A stretch of 64,000 nt of DNA from Chrysomallon squamiferum (GCA_012295275.1 CM022677.1:15414970-15478969); one strand, 5' to 3'. Positions 49,920 through 63,300 are shown, counted from the stretch's first letter. Notes: generated by a model not told the origin, from the sequence alone. A program made the numbers and translations.

Positions 49920-50145
49920 TAAGTAAATAGAGACATAGGTATATAGAGAGGTATACACACAAACAGAAGAACAGAGAGAGATTGATATAAACTAAATACA
50001 TAGAGACATAGGTATATAGACAGGTATACACACAAACAGAAGAACAGAGAGAGATTGATATAAAATAAATACATAGAGACATAGGTATATAGACAGGTAT
50101 ACACATAAACAGAAGAACAGAGAGAGATTGATATAAACTAAATAA
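49920..50145. repeat. 73-bp minisatellite
   Basis: Three copies of AGAACAGAGAGAGATTGATA, TAAACTAAATACATAGAGAC and ATAGGTATATAGACAGGTAT starting at 49,968, 50,041 and 50,114. The multi-frame Cys/Val/Ser frames across it are repeat artefacts. Confidence 0.95.
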
Positions 50146-50389
50146 ATAGAGAGCAGACAGAAAGAGAAAAAGACAGATAGACTAAGACATATTTACAGAC
50201 ATATTTACCTGAAATTTTTTAAAAGGTTTTTAACTGACTAAGTGGATATGAGACTAGCTTGTGGCAGTTTAAGTCTTGGTCTGGCTGCTTTCAACAAAAA
50301 TTCAAAAAAAAAAATTCACTAGAAGATTAGTCAGTCGAATCACATGATCAAACATTTTCTGTTTGCTTTATTTCTTAGACATTAGTTTT

Positions 50390-50575
50390 ACTGAAATACC
50401 TCTGGCAATGGGTGGTGGTGTTTCTGGTTTCTTTTCTAGTGTGTCTGGATGTTTCTTGGCACAGGAGTTTGAGTTTTTAGTGCTTGGTGTGGTGTTGTCA
50501 GTTTGTCTTGAGATTTATGGTGGTACTGGTGTTGTTGGTGCCAACTGTTTGTTTTTCAGTTCTGTGGAAATAAAA
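50390..50575 (-). other. Possible Pro/Thr/Lys-rich exon (minus strand)
   Basis: STELKNKQLAPTTPVPP, a TAA, then a frame with STKNSNSCAKKHPDTLEKKP and ETPPPIARGISVKLMSKK before TAA. The composition is that of a disordered linker and differs from the AT-driven frames around it. It lies between the leucine-rich-repeat exon at 49.3 kb and the possible start at 52.44 kb. Confidence 0.35.
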
Positions 50576-50599
50576 AAACAAAAATAGAAAGAAAATAAA

Positions 50600-51895
50600 T
50601 TATATATATATATATATATGTTAAGAGAAATGCAGACCTTCAAATTAAGAAAAACCATGTCTGTGAATATAAATACAACTGTCACAAAAAATGTCTCCAA
50701 ACCATAGGAAACTATTTAAAGTACACTAATAGTAACAAACAAGTTATCAGAATAATACTGGTTCTAAAAAATTACTAATAATAATAACTTTCAGAGAACA
50801 GAACATCAACACTAGTAACAGAAATATTCATTCTCTGAGATATTACTAGGTTAAAAGGTTTTATTAAAATACTGAAAAGAAAAAAGTCTGCTCCCCACTG
50901 AATAAAAAGAAACATGAAGAAGAAATATAATAATAAAAATAATTATAACTTGCTTGTAAAAAAAAAATAATAATTACAATAATAATAATAATAAATAAAT
51001 AATAAAATAAAAGAATTTGAATTAGTAGAATGTAGAAAAGTAACTAAAAAGATGGAGATGCAGTTAAGAGATGGAAATATTAATACAATAAATGCATAAA
51101 TAAATGAATAAATAAATCAATACTATAGTTAAAATTATAATAATAATAATATAAATACATACATATACATACAGTAATAATAAAAAATAAGAATTCTAAT
51201 TCTTTAAATAAAATGAGCAGGAGAAAAAATTCAAACAAAACAAAAAAATTCATTAAAATAAAAATTAAGAATTTAAAATATGAAGAAACAAAAAGAAAGA
51301 ATAAAAAGAACTATGTACAGAAACTGGGAGACTGAAAAATAAAAAGTAAATTGTATATTTCAAAAATCTTGCTTATTAAAATAACTGGACATGAATACAG
51401 ACAAGAGGAACACACAAGAAAAAAAGAAGATTATGAAGAAACTACAATGTAGAAAAATAACAAGAAACTACAATGTAGAAAAATAACAAGAAACAATAAT
51501 CATGGTAAATAGGTTAAAAAAATAAACAATAAAATAACTTTAAAGAAAACACAAAAATTCAAACAAATAGAAACAATATGAAGAAATATGAATAAACACA
51601 GGATAAGAAGAAACAAGAAGAATAAAACTAAAAGACAAGAAGAATTACACAGAAACACATATACACCCACACCCACACACTGATATATAGTTAAAATACA
51701 TAAAACTAATAAATTAAATAAATAAATTATAGAAAAAGATAGAAAAATAATAAAATGTCATAAAATAAAATATTACTGAAATAGTAACAAAATAAAGATA
51801 TAATACAAATTACAGAGACCAAATGAAAAGAATTTTGAAATAAAAAAGAAAGATAAATTAAATGTTGATGATGATATGATTATTATTAGTAGTAA

Positions 51896-51945
<50 letters not shown>

Positions 51946-52170
51946 TCAATATCAAATTTAAATAACAATAATCATAATCATATTAATCATCATGATAATA
52001 ATAATAATAATTTTAAATTATTAGAAAATTCGTTTTTTACTGAAATATAGATGAGGAATTCTTCTTTATGTTTGATAACAACAACAGGCAGATGACAGTC
52101 AGTTTAAGAAACAACAACAATATAAACAAATATCATTTTAGATGGTCAGTAGTCAAATACAAAATAATTC
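50600..52170. other. A-rich spacer, no gene seen
   Basis: Includes a (TAG)n tract at 51,887-51,944 (about 17 units) and a tandem pair of ACAATGTAGAAAAATAACAA near 51,440-51,490. Confidence 0.6.
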
Positions 52171-52339
52171 TAATTAGCATGGACCAACAGGAACGACAAT
52201 AATGTCGGGAAAAAAAAAAAGAAAAAAGAAAGAAACATGTAGTACGAAACGAGTACAAGATGGTATGATATCAAAGTTACCAAAAGAAAAGAAAAACAAG
52301 TTTCTGCTTTTGCAGCAATTTTTACTCAATAATAGACAT

Positions 52340-52444
52340 CTACGAGCCATATTTCTCCAAATTACTTTGAATAGAATTGATTTCATTATGAAGAAGTATG
52401 TGTTTAAAAGTTTGTAAACACTGATCGGCGTTCAACGCTGCCAT
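52340..52444 (-). other. Possible first coding exon (minus strand)
   Basis: CCAAGATGGCAGCG gives an ATG in a strong context. The frame MAALNADQCLQTFKHILLHN, EINSIQSNLEKYGS is uniform in composition and stops at TAG; beyond the stop MSIIE, TAA, KLLQKQKLVF continues. Both stops could come from Gln codons by one C-to-T change. It may be the start of the gene whose leucine-rich-repeat exons lie at 46.5-49.3 kb. No family recognised. Confidence 0.35.
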
Positions 52445-53148
52445 CTTGGATTTTGATCGGAGGATTCCGTGAGCTCACGGAAGTTTATAAATGTCCAAAT
52501 TCAATTATTTTACGTCTATTTTCTAAACTTTTTATGATTTACACTGATAAAGATAAGGATGCCTATTCATATAACCAAACCATCATGCCACGTGCCTTTC
52601 GTAACTACTTTTTCAACTTAAACTTTTCAAACTGGATTATTTTTGTGCAAATGCATGCATAATAAACTAAAATTATAATTCGGTGAAAGATTAATGTATT
52701 AATTTTTCTAATTGGCAACAGAAAAATATATAAACTTAGATACTACACCATGGTATAGAAGTTGGCTCCTGCATTTTACTTTCCATCCAAAGACAATTAT
52801 TTTTGGTTTTTCTTATTATTTTTCAAGTTCCAAACTTGTTTAGATACCTTGTATCTTAGCGGGATTGTCGTAGTTATTATTTAGAGTTACTTCCCCTAGA
52901 CTCTAAATCAAAGAATTTCAGAATTTAATTTCCACGTCAAATTATTTTGCAGAATATCTGAATTTGTCCTTACATTGTTATTTCAGTCGGGCAGCATCAT
53001 TTGCTGTTTTCACTAATTATAAACTGTATTTCAGGACTGTCGTATAATTATGTATCTTAGAAATACTGTAATCAGTATGAGTCTTAGTAAAACGTATGAA
53101 CATGTACATTGTAAAATTATCCTATTTTATATCCTCAGCACCCGTCAG

Positions 53149-53190
53149 GGGCGTAGCCAGGTTTGAAAGTTAGGGGGAGCGAAAACACGC
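53149..53190. mobile_element. Conserved repeat head GGGGCGTAGCCAGG
   Basis: GTCAGGGGCGTAGCCAGG followed by TTTGAAAGTTAGGGGGAGCG. This phrase is, from general experience, widespread in invertebrate interspersed repeats; the element it belongs to is not determined here. Confidence 0.4.
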
Positions 53191-53204
53191 CATCTCAGTG
53201 TGTA

Positions 53205-53386
53205 CATCCTATATTAGAATATATTATTAATATGTCTATTAATGTCGCCGTCGCTACCAACGTATGGGCGTTGTTTTCAACGTTCGAAGTGAAAATTTTT
53301 TTAAGAAATTCATTATTTAGTATTAACAATAAAATATTTGTTGATTTTATGATAATGATTATTGATGGTGTTGGTGTTGTTGTTTA

Positions 53387-53453
<67 letters not shown>

Positions 53454-54025
53454 TGTCAAATATTTTAATTTTTATAGCATAAAACGATTATTTCAGTTTT
53501 GTACCCTTGATAAGTCTGTACTATTTATTTATGAGATATTTATGGAATTAGATTTAATATATATGCATATTGAAATACATAATTAGTATGAAATAATGAA
53601 TGCGCGGGCTCTTCATGTTTAAGATAATTCTTGATTCTCTTCGTTGGCTGAGTAGACTTTCTCAGCGGGCGCATCACCTATTAAAATATATCATTGTAAT
53701 TTCTATTAATGTCGCCGTCGTTTCCGTTGTACGGGGATTGTTCCTGATGTTATTGGTGTACTCCTTTTTCTTTTTTTATTCGCTGTTATTCTTATTGTCT
53801 GACTGTGCCTGTCCTATATTAAAATGTATTATTATTACCTTTATTAATATCGTCGTCATTACCGTCGTAACGGCGTTGTTTTCAACGTTCTGAATGTCCT
53901 TAACCTTATTATTTTGTCTTTTATTAAGTACTGTAATTAGTGTCCACATCCTACGTTAAAAAAATATCATTAATATTTCTATTAATGAGGCCGTCATTGC
54001 CGTCGTTCCAGTATTGTTCTTAGCG
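53205..54025. repeat. Four diverged copies of an ATTAATGTCGCCGTC segment
   Basis: CCTATATTAGAATATATTAT, TCTATTAATGTCGCCGTCG and a following GGCGTTGTTTTCAACGTTC occur near 53,205, 53,670, 53,815 and 53,950. The last two are about 137 bases apart. The copies keep CpG-rich cores (GTCGCCGTCG, CGTCGTAACGG) in an otherwise AT-rich setting. Confidence 0.8.
53385..53456. repeat. (TTG)n(TTA)n microsatellite
   Basis: About eleven TTG followed by about eleven TTA units. Confidence 0.95.
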
Positions 54026-54204
54026 TCTTGATGTACACCTGAGTATTGGTTGGATGGGAAAATGGATCATTGAAAAGAAGAAGCTGAAAGATGAGATTAA
54101 TGTTCATCAGACACAGGGACACACAGAGATCAGGATGAATTACATTTAGCTGTAAACTGATAGATAGACCAAACAAGAGATCTTGATATAGATTAAAAGA
54201 CGAC

Positions 54205-54345
54205 ATATATATATATATATGGAAACAAGATAGATTGATAGATAGATGGAAACAGAGATAGATAGATAGATTGATATATAGATGGAAACAGAGATAGATA
54301 GATAGACTGATAGATAGATGGAAATAGAGATAGATAGATATAAAA
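54205..54345. repeat. TA and GATA tandem repeat
   Basis: A short (TA)n then three units of GATAGATTGATAGATAGATG plus GAAACAGA. Confidence 0.92.
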
Positions 54346-54349
54346 TGAA

Positions 54350-57300
54350 AAAGGCTGATATGACTGGGTCATAGTTTGTATTCAGTCTAACCTAACATCG
54401 CGCCCACTCACCCTTTCCTTTATAACATCTTACATCTCATACAGTTTTAGAAAAGATTATTAATCTGTGCCTTTCTCTATTTTCCTACCTTTTGCTAAAA
54501 CGCGAGAAGTCGCAATATTAACGTCATAAATTATATTACACTATAGATTAAAATGATAATTTCAAGTAAAAACATCCATTATAGAGAATACCTGTATATT
54601 AGGAAATAGGGAGTGTACTTTCAATTTATTTAGATTTTTTTTAATTTTAATTTTTATTATTATTATTATTATTATTATTGTTGTTGTTGTTGTTATTATT
54701 GTTGTTTTAGTGTTGTTGTTGTTGTTATTATTATTATTTATAAATAAATGAAGAAAATTTAAATGATGTTCCGTTATGCAAACAAAGCTATCACGTTTAT
54801 TTTGTAAAACGATGCAATTTACATTATAAATCCAATAATTATAAACAAGTAAAAATAAAGAGTTATTATTAATTAAGGATACCGTGTTTACAAGAATAAA
54901 TCATATAAGATCACATAATTATAAGCAAGTAAAATTAAAGTTTTACTTAAGGATACCGCTGATTACACTGATAGTTTTACCAGACTAAGAACGATTTTTC
55001 ATTAGCAACTGTCGAGGTAATAGTGTAAATATGATAACATGTGATATTGATGTGATATTCCCCATCGGAATTTACTACATTAATGCAGAATAATTAGTAC
55101 TCAGCAAAAATAACTTAGTGTTTTTGTTAAGACAATACACTATTTACATTGATTATTTTCGCTGCTTAATTTTATATATATATATATACTTTACGTCTCG
55201 CCTTGAAATTAAAAAGGTGAATATCACTCCATTTATAATTCATTATTTGCTAATATTTGACAATGTAACCTCAGCTTTTCAGTATACACCTGTCTAGAAA
55301 AAGAAAATCAATATTTAATTATCAATACAATCTGAGGTACAGCTAAAAAATAATCCTGATTTATTTTGTTAGTAACAGAGAATTGGAATCTGGAAGGTCT
55401 CTTTAATTCTGAATTTCTCAACTATCCTTCTTGAATGAGATCACATTCAGTTAGTTATATGACAAATTATACTGAAAATTACAGGTATGGTTTCACTGTG
55501 AACCTTCAGAAATATAGATGGAGCTTCAGTGTTATAATGTTTTTATTAATAACAGTAGCTTTACATGTGATGTCAAAAATATATCGCGAAATAAAGAGGG
55601 CGCATCTAGTGTGACATTCTATAAACATCAGAACATGTTTCACTGACAAACTAGGATTAACGTTACACGTCGTTATGCAAACAGCACTTGCAGTTTTAAC
55701 GCGCAGCTGTATTAGACGTCATTAGTTTCTCAACAGAGGTGTAGCGGTAATATTAACACACTGGTTTGGAAAATACAGCGGCTGTCCTTTTTTAATTAAC
55801 AATATTAGAACTTTGTGTACCTAACTTGAGATACCGCTACGAAATGTCCGTTTTAGTAAAAGTAACGTGATATTTTACTTTGATGATTGTAAATCGTATA
55901 ACAGAAAGGTATAAAACTGGCAGCTGTAAGTTATAATTCTATGGCGTTATGAAAATATACTGCTTAATTACCTGCAAAAAGAAAAAGGTGAGAATTAATT
56001 GCTGGTTGATATTTACAGTTAAGTATGTTGAGAAATGTAAATGTCAGATTGTGTTAACACTCTACAGGTTAAATTTAAATCTGAGAGTTAATTCCCTGGA
56101 CTCACGACAGTTTTACTGATTAGCTGAGAACAAACAAGATTAACACGTTATTTTATTACGCGAACATTTTTTTTTTTCTTTACATTCATTAAAAAGTGTA
56201 CATTAGCGGAAGTTGTATATACTTCACTATTCTGATTACACCATAACTTCCATATATCCGCTCCCCAGTAACAATCAGTTTGTCAGTGAAATAGCATCAC
56301 AATCCTTTCTATATGGGATATTCAAATTATATTAATTACAGATTATCGATTATATTATTGAACAAATAATCTGGAATTTCATTCTAGGTTAACTTACTTT
56401 TCTCAGAGGTTTTAAAAAAAAAAATCTGATATATTCTTAATTACATAATTAGATAAATAGTAGCTGCATTTTAGATTAATCATGTAATTTCAGGTAGGGA
56501 GAGATGTAAATTGTGTCGCGGAATGTCATGTTACAGCGGTCATAAAACAAAGTATCACATTCTGACACTGAAAGGTGCACAGTTAATTTTCAGTATATCA
56601 ATACAATAGTAAATACAGCATTCATCTAGAACTTCACGCGTTTCTGTATAGTCTTATTATTGTTAATAATAAATAAATCAGCATATGATAAGAAGGACAT
56701 TGACTTTTTTTGGAAAAAAAAAAAACCAGATGTGTTTTTCAATGTTTATAACTTAACTTTTACTATCAGTATACTGAGTTGTATTCCTAATAACATTACC
56801 GAAAAAATCTTTTTTTCTTTCTTTGATAACTATACACTAATTGTACAATAATAAAAAATAAAATTTACAAACACGAGCATAATTTTAATATTAATAAAGA
56901 AGATATTAATATTTAGATGTGGAGTGGATATATTAAGCTTCTATCTTACGTTAACTTTACAAAGTTATTCAAAACATGATACTATCAAAATATAACGTTA
57001 ATGTCGTTTATAATAAAATATTGCCTTTTTCTGATCCCTGGTACATTCATAACAAACATTAAATTTTTTTTCTCAATCTCAGTTTTGTCGTATAAACGGC
57101 CGTGATGTTAGCTGAAATCGTTTTTCTTTCTTAATTCTTTTTTCTTTTGTTTGTTTGTAAATCAGAAAAGCAGAGATCATTTCAGTTACATACACTCAGT
57201 GATATTTACAGGTGTTGCTTAACATCAAGAAATACTGAGAGATATTCTTTTATTTGTTAATGATCATATTAGAGCTTAATCTAATTCTCGGTTTTGTTGT

Positions 57301-57700
57301 TGTTGTTTTTTGTGTGTTTTTTTACAATATCAGGTTTCTAAATAAAGACCAAGCATTAATTCTAGAAGCAAGGGTTCGTTTTAATATTATCATATATTTT
57401 AATATTAAATATATAATTTAATATATTAATTTAAAAATATAGGAGGAAAATGTCCCAAAATAAATAGATGAGTATTTTAAAGATGTTTTTGATTCAGATG
57501 GAATTTTTATATTTAATCATATCAAAATTATTTAAACATATTAAAATATACTTAATTATTTCAAAATATGTTTAATTATATCTGAATATATTTGTCTTAA
57601 ACGTTTTATTTGCAACTATGTAGCCACGTACTTACCTTTTAATTAACGGTTCTATTTTGTAAACTCTTCAGAACATGAAATATGTTTTAAAATTTTGTGC
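54350..57700. other. Long AT-rich spacer, no gene seen
   Basis: Contains TTA/TTG tracts at 54,655-54,740. Two neighbouring near-copies at 54,835-54,885 and 54,915-54,960 share ATAATTATAAGCAAGTAAAA and AAGGATACCG. No exon recognised. Confidence 0.55.
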
Positions 57701-57707
57701 AAGTGAT

Positions 57708-57713
<6 letters not shown>

Positions 57714-57757
<44 letters not shown>
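57714..57757. repeat. (TG)n microsatellite
   Basis: About twenty-one TG units. Confidence 0.97.
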
Positions 57758-57758
<1 letters not shown>

Positions 57759-57989
57759 AAGTGTATTTGTGTAAAAATGTAAAATTATCCTATTTAAATT
57801 TATTTTGTAAATATGAATGTGTAAGTAAAGTGCCTTTTGTAAACTGTGAATGCGAAAAAAGGACTCAATATTTTTATTGAAATGATCTACAGCCAACGAT
57901 CAAGTGGTATTTACATTATCCTCACTTGAAGAAATCACAGTTGTTTACAATAATCATCTTCTATGAAAAAGGATATATCTTCAGAGATA

Positions 57990-58150
57990 TATCTCCCACT
58001 TCAAAGATACTACTGCTATTACTACTAATTTGTTACTGTTACATCAAAGATACTACTTTTACTACTAATTTGTCAGATAAAGATACTACTGCTATTACTA
58101 CTAATTTGTCACTGTTACTTCAAAGATACTACTGCTATTACCACTATTTT
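57990..58150. repeat. Diverged tandem repeat of AAGATACTACTGCTATTACT
   Basis: Four copies spaced 39-53 bases, each followed by ACTAATTTGT-like sequence. Confidence 0.85.
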
Positions 58151-58202
58151 GTTTTGTTGTTGTTAATGCTGTTATCCATTATCATCGTTATATTCATTCC
58201 TA

Positions 58203-58245
58203 TTATTTCCCTTAACAGAGTTATTTCCCTTAGACTACCTAGTCT
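58203..58245. mobile_element. Fragment related to the 46 kb hairpin arm
   Basis: ATTTCCCTTAACAGAGTTAT followed by TTCCCTTAGAC repeats the arm core GTTATTTCCCTTAGAC of 46,002-46,111. Confidence 0.5.
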
Positions 58246-58329
58246 ATGAAATTGACTAGTATTATTAGTAGTAGCAGTAGTAGTAGTATTAGTAGCAGTA
58301 GTAGTAGTAATAGTAGTAGTATCTGATTG

Positions 58330-59690
58330 TGCATTCTTGATTTATTTCATATATTTCAAATGTTTCTTTACTAAAAACTTAATATTTCTTCATTCATGCT
58401 ACTCAAAGCAAAAACAAGAATTTAAATTTGTTACGAAATTCCGTTCTGATACGTGAAAATTTGTATGTTATTTATTATGATTAGAGAAAAAGAGGTTTGG
58501 ATTTCACTAGGACTGTGATTTTGAATGTCTTCATAAAAATTTCATTTCACTATAAAAATGTAGTAAACAAATTTCAAATGTAAATCCTGTTTGTCAGCCT
58601 TTTCATACTGACACGTTATTTAAATTTCACAAATATAATGATTTCTAGAGGGTGGCATGTACATCAATTTGAATGTTTAAAAGTTTAAGTTTGTGTGTGT
58701 GCGTGTGTCTGTGTGCTTTGTCTATCGTTAATTTGTGTTTGTTTTCGGAGACAGAGACATGGAGAGAAACAGAGAGACAGAAATACAGACAGATAGAGAG
58801 ACAGAGAGCAGAAAATTAAAATAATCTTATAGACCTTTTAATATACTTATAAATTTATCCATTTAAATAAATTTTCTTAATATAATAACAGATGAAATTT
58901 TGATTATTAAGTACGTTATTTGGGTTAATATATCAAAACAATATAAATAAGAATTATCCTCATCAATAGAAATTTGCTTCTCCATTATGATAATGCTAGC
59001 TAAAATTTTATAACTGGAAACAAAATAATTTATAATATTTAGTTCAACAAAAATACTTTTTCATATGAAAAATATATTTTTAGGAAAACTTCTAAAAATT
59101 ATAAGATTTCTGATTTATCTGGTAAAACTATAATAATAAAATATACAACATGAAATAAAAATGAATACGAAGACATTTGTTTACAAAAAATGTTTTAAAT
59201 TAATATATAATTTGACAGACAAAGTAACCTGCAAATTACTAATTAAGTAAATTTATAATTTCTGAGTTTATGTTCCTAACAACAAATACATGCATATGTA
59301 GGTTTACACATTTCCTTCCATTTTGTATTTTATTAACATATTTGTATTGGGTAAATATTTACCACAAGTCTTGTTATTCTATATTAGGATTACATGATTA
59401 AGCAAATTATTCTTTCAGAAAAAAAAACAAAAAAAAAAAAAAAAAACCAAAAACATGAAACAAGAAATATATTTAAGAAATAATAATATAAAACAAATAA
59501 AAAGTCTTCCTTGAAATGAACACTTTTTATTATGAAACTTTTTTTTCCCTTTTTTTAACCAGTAACAAATGATTTCTAAGGTCAATCATATTCATCTTCT
59601 TTTCAAATTTGTATCATAGGAATTAATCTCATATTTTTCACCACTGTTTGAAATACACTTCGAAATAATTATCGTTTTCCCTATCATGTA
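58330..59690. other. AT-rich spacer, no gene seen
   Basis: Only homopolymers and a short GT/AGACAG-rich patch at 58,690-58,810. Confidence 0.6.
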
Positions 59691-59719
59691 TTGTCTGAAT
59701 GTTTTTATTTTTCTCACTC

Positions 59720-59965
59720 ATTAGCATCATTTGAAATATTTGTTCTTGTTTAAGACTGCTGCAGACTTGACTGTACTTGGTGCTGTGTCTGGTCAAACAT
59801 TTTTCTCACTGCTGTGACTGACTGAAAAAAGAGGCAGAACTGAATCCAGCATCTGTTTCATGATTTCTGAATCAGTCTGGCATCAACTATCAAAACTTTG
59901 ATAGCAAAAACTCAAATCTTCATCAAACTTGGCCATAGATTTTAATTTCTGCTTTCACATGTCTG
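59720..59965 (-). other. Possible exon remnant (minus strand), unidentified
   Basis: The frame FDEDLSFCYQSFDS, a stop, then SEIMKQMLDSVLPLFSVSHS is followed, one base shifted, by RKMFDQTQHQVQSSLQQS. The composition is protein-like and unlike neighbouring AT frames, but no clean splice pair is seen. Confidence 0.35.
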
Positions 59966-60009
59966 TGCACTGAACTCCATCAAACCATCCTATAAATAAT
60001 AATAATAAT

Positions 60010-60108
60010 AAGAAGAAGAAGAAGAAGAAGAAGGAGAAGAAGAAGAAGAAGAAGAAGCAGAAGAAGAAGAAGAAGAAGAAGAAGAACAACAACAACAACA
60101 ACAACAAA
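60010..60108. repeat. (AAG)n(AAC)n microsatellite
   Basis: About 25 AAG units with two interruptions, then seven AAC units. Confidence 0.96.
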
Positions 60109-60414
60109 GGTAATAATTATGATATTAGCAGCATGAATAACAATAGTGAAAATATCTACTGCTTTAATATTAATACTAATAATATTTATTACAATAAAGT
60201 AACACACTCTATACATATACTTGCTGTCAGGGCTAATTAATTTACTGCTTCAAAACTTACTTATCTATATTTTGCATGAATTTAATTGAAAATATTAAGT
60301 AGCTATTGTTTTTTTTAAATTGTTCATTGAAATGGGTAGACTTTTGTTAGCCTTTTTTTTTTTTTTTTTTTAAATCTCTTATTAAGAAATATGTAGAAAT
60401 CTGACTTCCACAGT

Positions 60415-60660
60415 TACATCAATGACACACGAGAGACAGACTTTCACTGGAATTGTTTCATTCAGGATGATATTTCTACCACCTGAATCAAAGTGTATAA
60501 TTACTTGTTGTCTACCATGTCAAGTCTACTGTTTCAAATTAGTGGAACCTCAAGTCTCAGATCCTAGGTTGCTTAGGTTTGTAAATTGTAATCTTTATTG
60601 TAGAGGTATCATGTACTGTTATTTATCATATTCAAATAAAAATGAATTTATGTAGCTATT
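60415..60660. other. Mixed-composition segment, unidentified
   Basis: A plus-strand frame of 77 codons with several Cys (LPPESKCIITCCLPCQVYCF) is open here. No domain, splice site or neighbour supports it, and it may be chance. Confidence 0.2.
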
Positions 60661-61083
60661 CATGATCTTGCATTTGACCAGCTAGTGGTAACCAGTTTTC
60701 AAATGCAGTACTTGGTCACAACCACAAACCTCTATCAATTAACTGAACAGTGTAAAAAGGAAATGTCTAAAATTGATGTACTGGAACAATTAGAAGATTA
60801 TTTTTGTTTGTGATTCAATTATTCAGACACTTGAGAACACCAAAAAAATACTTTTCCTCCCAGTGAATTATTAATACATTTTATTTAAGGGAAATAAATG
60901 AAGTTCCATAAGCCTACTGCAAAATGTGGTCACATGGTCACTGAATAAAAATGGAGGCAAAATATATTTCCAAGTGATAATATAAAAGATTAAAAACAAA
61001 TGTAGACTAACTTTAGTAGAAAACAGTGATTATTTCACGTATCACCAGACTGCATGAACCATGTGTGTGTGTGAAATACTAAC

Positions 61084-61221
61084 AGTCTGCTGGATTCTGT
61101 TATCTGCAACCTGTTGATGAGTCCTTCCATCAACACTCTACCAGTCAAAGTTTCTCTTGTGAGATCTCATGTGTCAAAGTTATACAAAAACTAGACTGAG
61201 CAGCCACACCAACAGTGACAC
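61084..61221 (-). pseudogene. Exon-like segment, third of a minus-strand series
   Basis: Acceptor ATATTTACAG, donor GTTAGT. One frame gives VTVGVAAQSSFCITLTHEIS and QEKL then a stop; after a one-base shift TGRVLMEGLINRLQITESSR follows. Both halves look like real protein, so a single indel is suspected. Family not recognised. Confidence 0.45.
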
Positions 61222-61266
61222 CTGTAAATATTAACAGTAAAATAAATTTCAAATTTAAATTCTTCT

Positions 61267-61267
<1 letters not shown>

Positions 61268-61307
<40 letters not shown>
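61268..61307. repeat. (CA)n microsatellite
   Basis: Twenty pure CA units. Confidence 0.97.
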
Positions 61308-61309
<2 letters not shown>

Positions 61310-61310
<1 letters not shown>

Positions 61311-62970
61311 TGAAAACAAAAGTGCAACAGAAAATATTTGTTTTTAGAATCTGATGTAGTAAACAAATATTTGTGACCATCCAGCACAAAATGGGTTCCT
61401 TTCATAAAGTTTACATTTTATGTTTTTAACTTTTCTAGATGAGCTTTGTCTTAGCAGTGAAAATTATATAAAAATTAAAATGTAGTTCCTGAGATATTAG
61501 TGATTGAACATTCTAACTTTTAAAGACAATGATGATTGTTTAAACATTTTCCATACCAATAACTATTCCATATTAAAAGGTTCATTAAAGAATGGCCTGA
61601 TGTTTGAAGACAGTGTCTAGTTTGTTTTTGTACATCAGTTTATTTTCAAAGAAGAAATTCCCAAAATATACATTTTTGACTGAATGAATTAAACTAGAAA
61701 TACCTGATAAACAGTAATAATTGAATATTCATTAAACAACATTAAAAACATAAAATTATAAAATGAGATGTTGGTTGAGAACAAAAGATATCACCGCTAT
61801 GTAAAAAGTCTTCAGCTGTATTTTTCTGTATTTTCTTATCACATATTAAAACATTTCCGTATACATAAAATAATCTCATATTAATGCTTCAACATTTTCA
61901 GCATTATAATCATTTAAAATATATTTTCTCATTATGCATAATTCCAAGCTTTCACAAAATCTGTGCTTGTAGCTGAAAGTTAGTTTGGAAAATGTGTGCA
62001 CTCTTTTGACTTCTTTACATCGTTCTGGTATTGAGGAATGAGAGGAAGTCTGTCATACAATCTACAGTTTACTGCCCTTTATCTTAATTTCATTACTAAA
62101 ACTATACAATGTGGTATCTGACTCATATCATGCGGGTTACTCACGTTGGATGTTTTTAAAAATTGACATACTATTGAACTATTTAATTCTTATTATTTTA
62201 AAAATTATTAATATTATAAATAATCAAAAGATGTACTAATAAAAAGTGTAAAATAAACTGTCAGTGTAAAATAAAGTTTAAGTTTGTGAATTAATAAAAG
62301 AAAGAAACAAAACTCAGATGAACTGGTCACCTGTAGACTGCACCGTTTTCTCTTTTCTAAAAGTGTGAAAATGTTTTGAGATAAATCTGATTAACACATT
62401 ATTTTTATTATGTACAAGCAGTTTCAAACTTAAATAAGTGTGTTAAATACTGCAACTTTTTATCCTACATTAATTAATAGTTTTACATTAAAGGGAAGAG
62501 CAAAAGGTTAATTATAAAATTGTTTAGTTCCTCAAAAATTAAGAACTAAAATGACTCACTTTCATTTCTAAACATGAACAAAATATTTTTTTTTTACTAA
62601 AACTTTATAGAGCTGTCCCACAATTAACAATTGACTATAAAACCCCAAACATTATAATTTAGAACATTCACTTTTCTTTTGAAAACCAAGTTACTGTCAC
62701 AAACACAATTAAAAACTAATTATTTGCTTGGATATGTATACCATTTTAAATGAGATAATAAGAATAACAAAAAAATAATAAAAATAAATAGCCATCTATA
62801 ATATTTTATTTTAAAACTATTTAAAAATCTGTTTTTACCAAATACAACATTCATAAATGATGAATTGCTGCTATCATTATACTGTTACTGACTGTTATCT
62901 CTGTCAATAGAATAACATTAAAACTATTTTTCTGAAGAATCTAAATCAAATACAACAAGGTGTAACAAAG
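61310..62970. other. AT-rich intron-like spacer, nothing seen
   Basis: No exon or structured repeat was recognised. It separates two exon-like segments on the minus strand. Confidence 0.55.
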
Positions 62971-62973
62971 TAC

Positions 62974-63100
62974 CTGATGTAAATGAAGATTTTATAACAT
63001 AGCTGGGATCCTTCCTCCAGTTTGTCCAGATTGTAGTCAGCCAATGATTCACCAGAAATCTTCACAGTCAGGTAGACTTGTAGTATCTCACACCAGAGAA
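62974..63100 (-). CDS. Exon-like segment, second of a minus-strand series, open
   Basis: Acceptor ATTTCACACAG, donor GTACTT, 127 bases open in one frame: LWCEILQVYLTVKISGESLA, DYNLDKLEEGSQLCYKIF, IYI. The entering phase 1 matches the exit phase of 63,731-63,829. Family not recognised. Confidence 0.5.
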
Positions 63101-63199
63101 CTGTGTGAAATAACAAAAATATGTGATATACTGAAATTTAAAAAACAATCATATTTAGCCATCATCACAGAAGCCATAAAACAAATATTTATAATAATA

Positions 63200-63300
63200 A
63201 CAATAATAAAAAATAAATAACAATAATGATGATGATGATTAAAAACAGATAAATAAGTTATAATAATAATAATGATGACAGTAACAAGAAAAACAATAAA
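63200..63300. repeat. ATA/ATG low-complexity tract
   Basis: AATAAT, GATGAT and related trinucleotides in mixed order. Confidence 0.85.

Noticed and set aside
53163-53468. Plus-strand frame starting MKVRGSENT
   Set aside because: Runs from an interspersed repeat into a TTG/TTA microsatellite; no coding signature.
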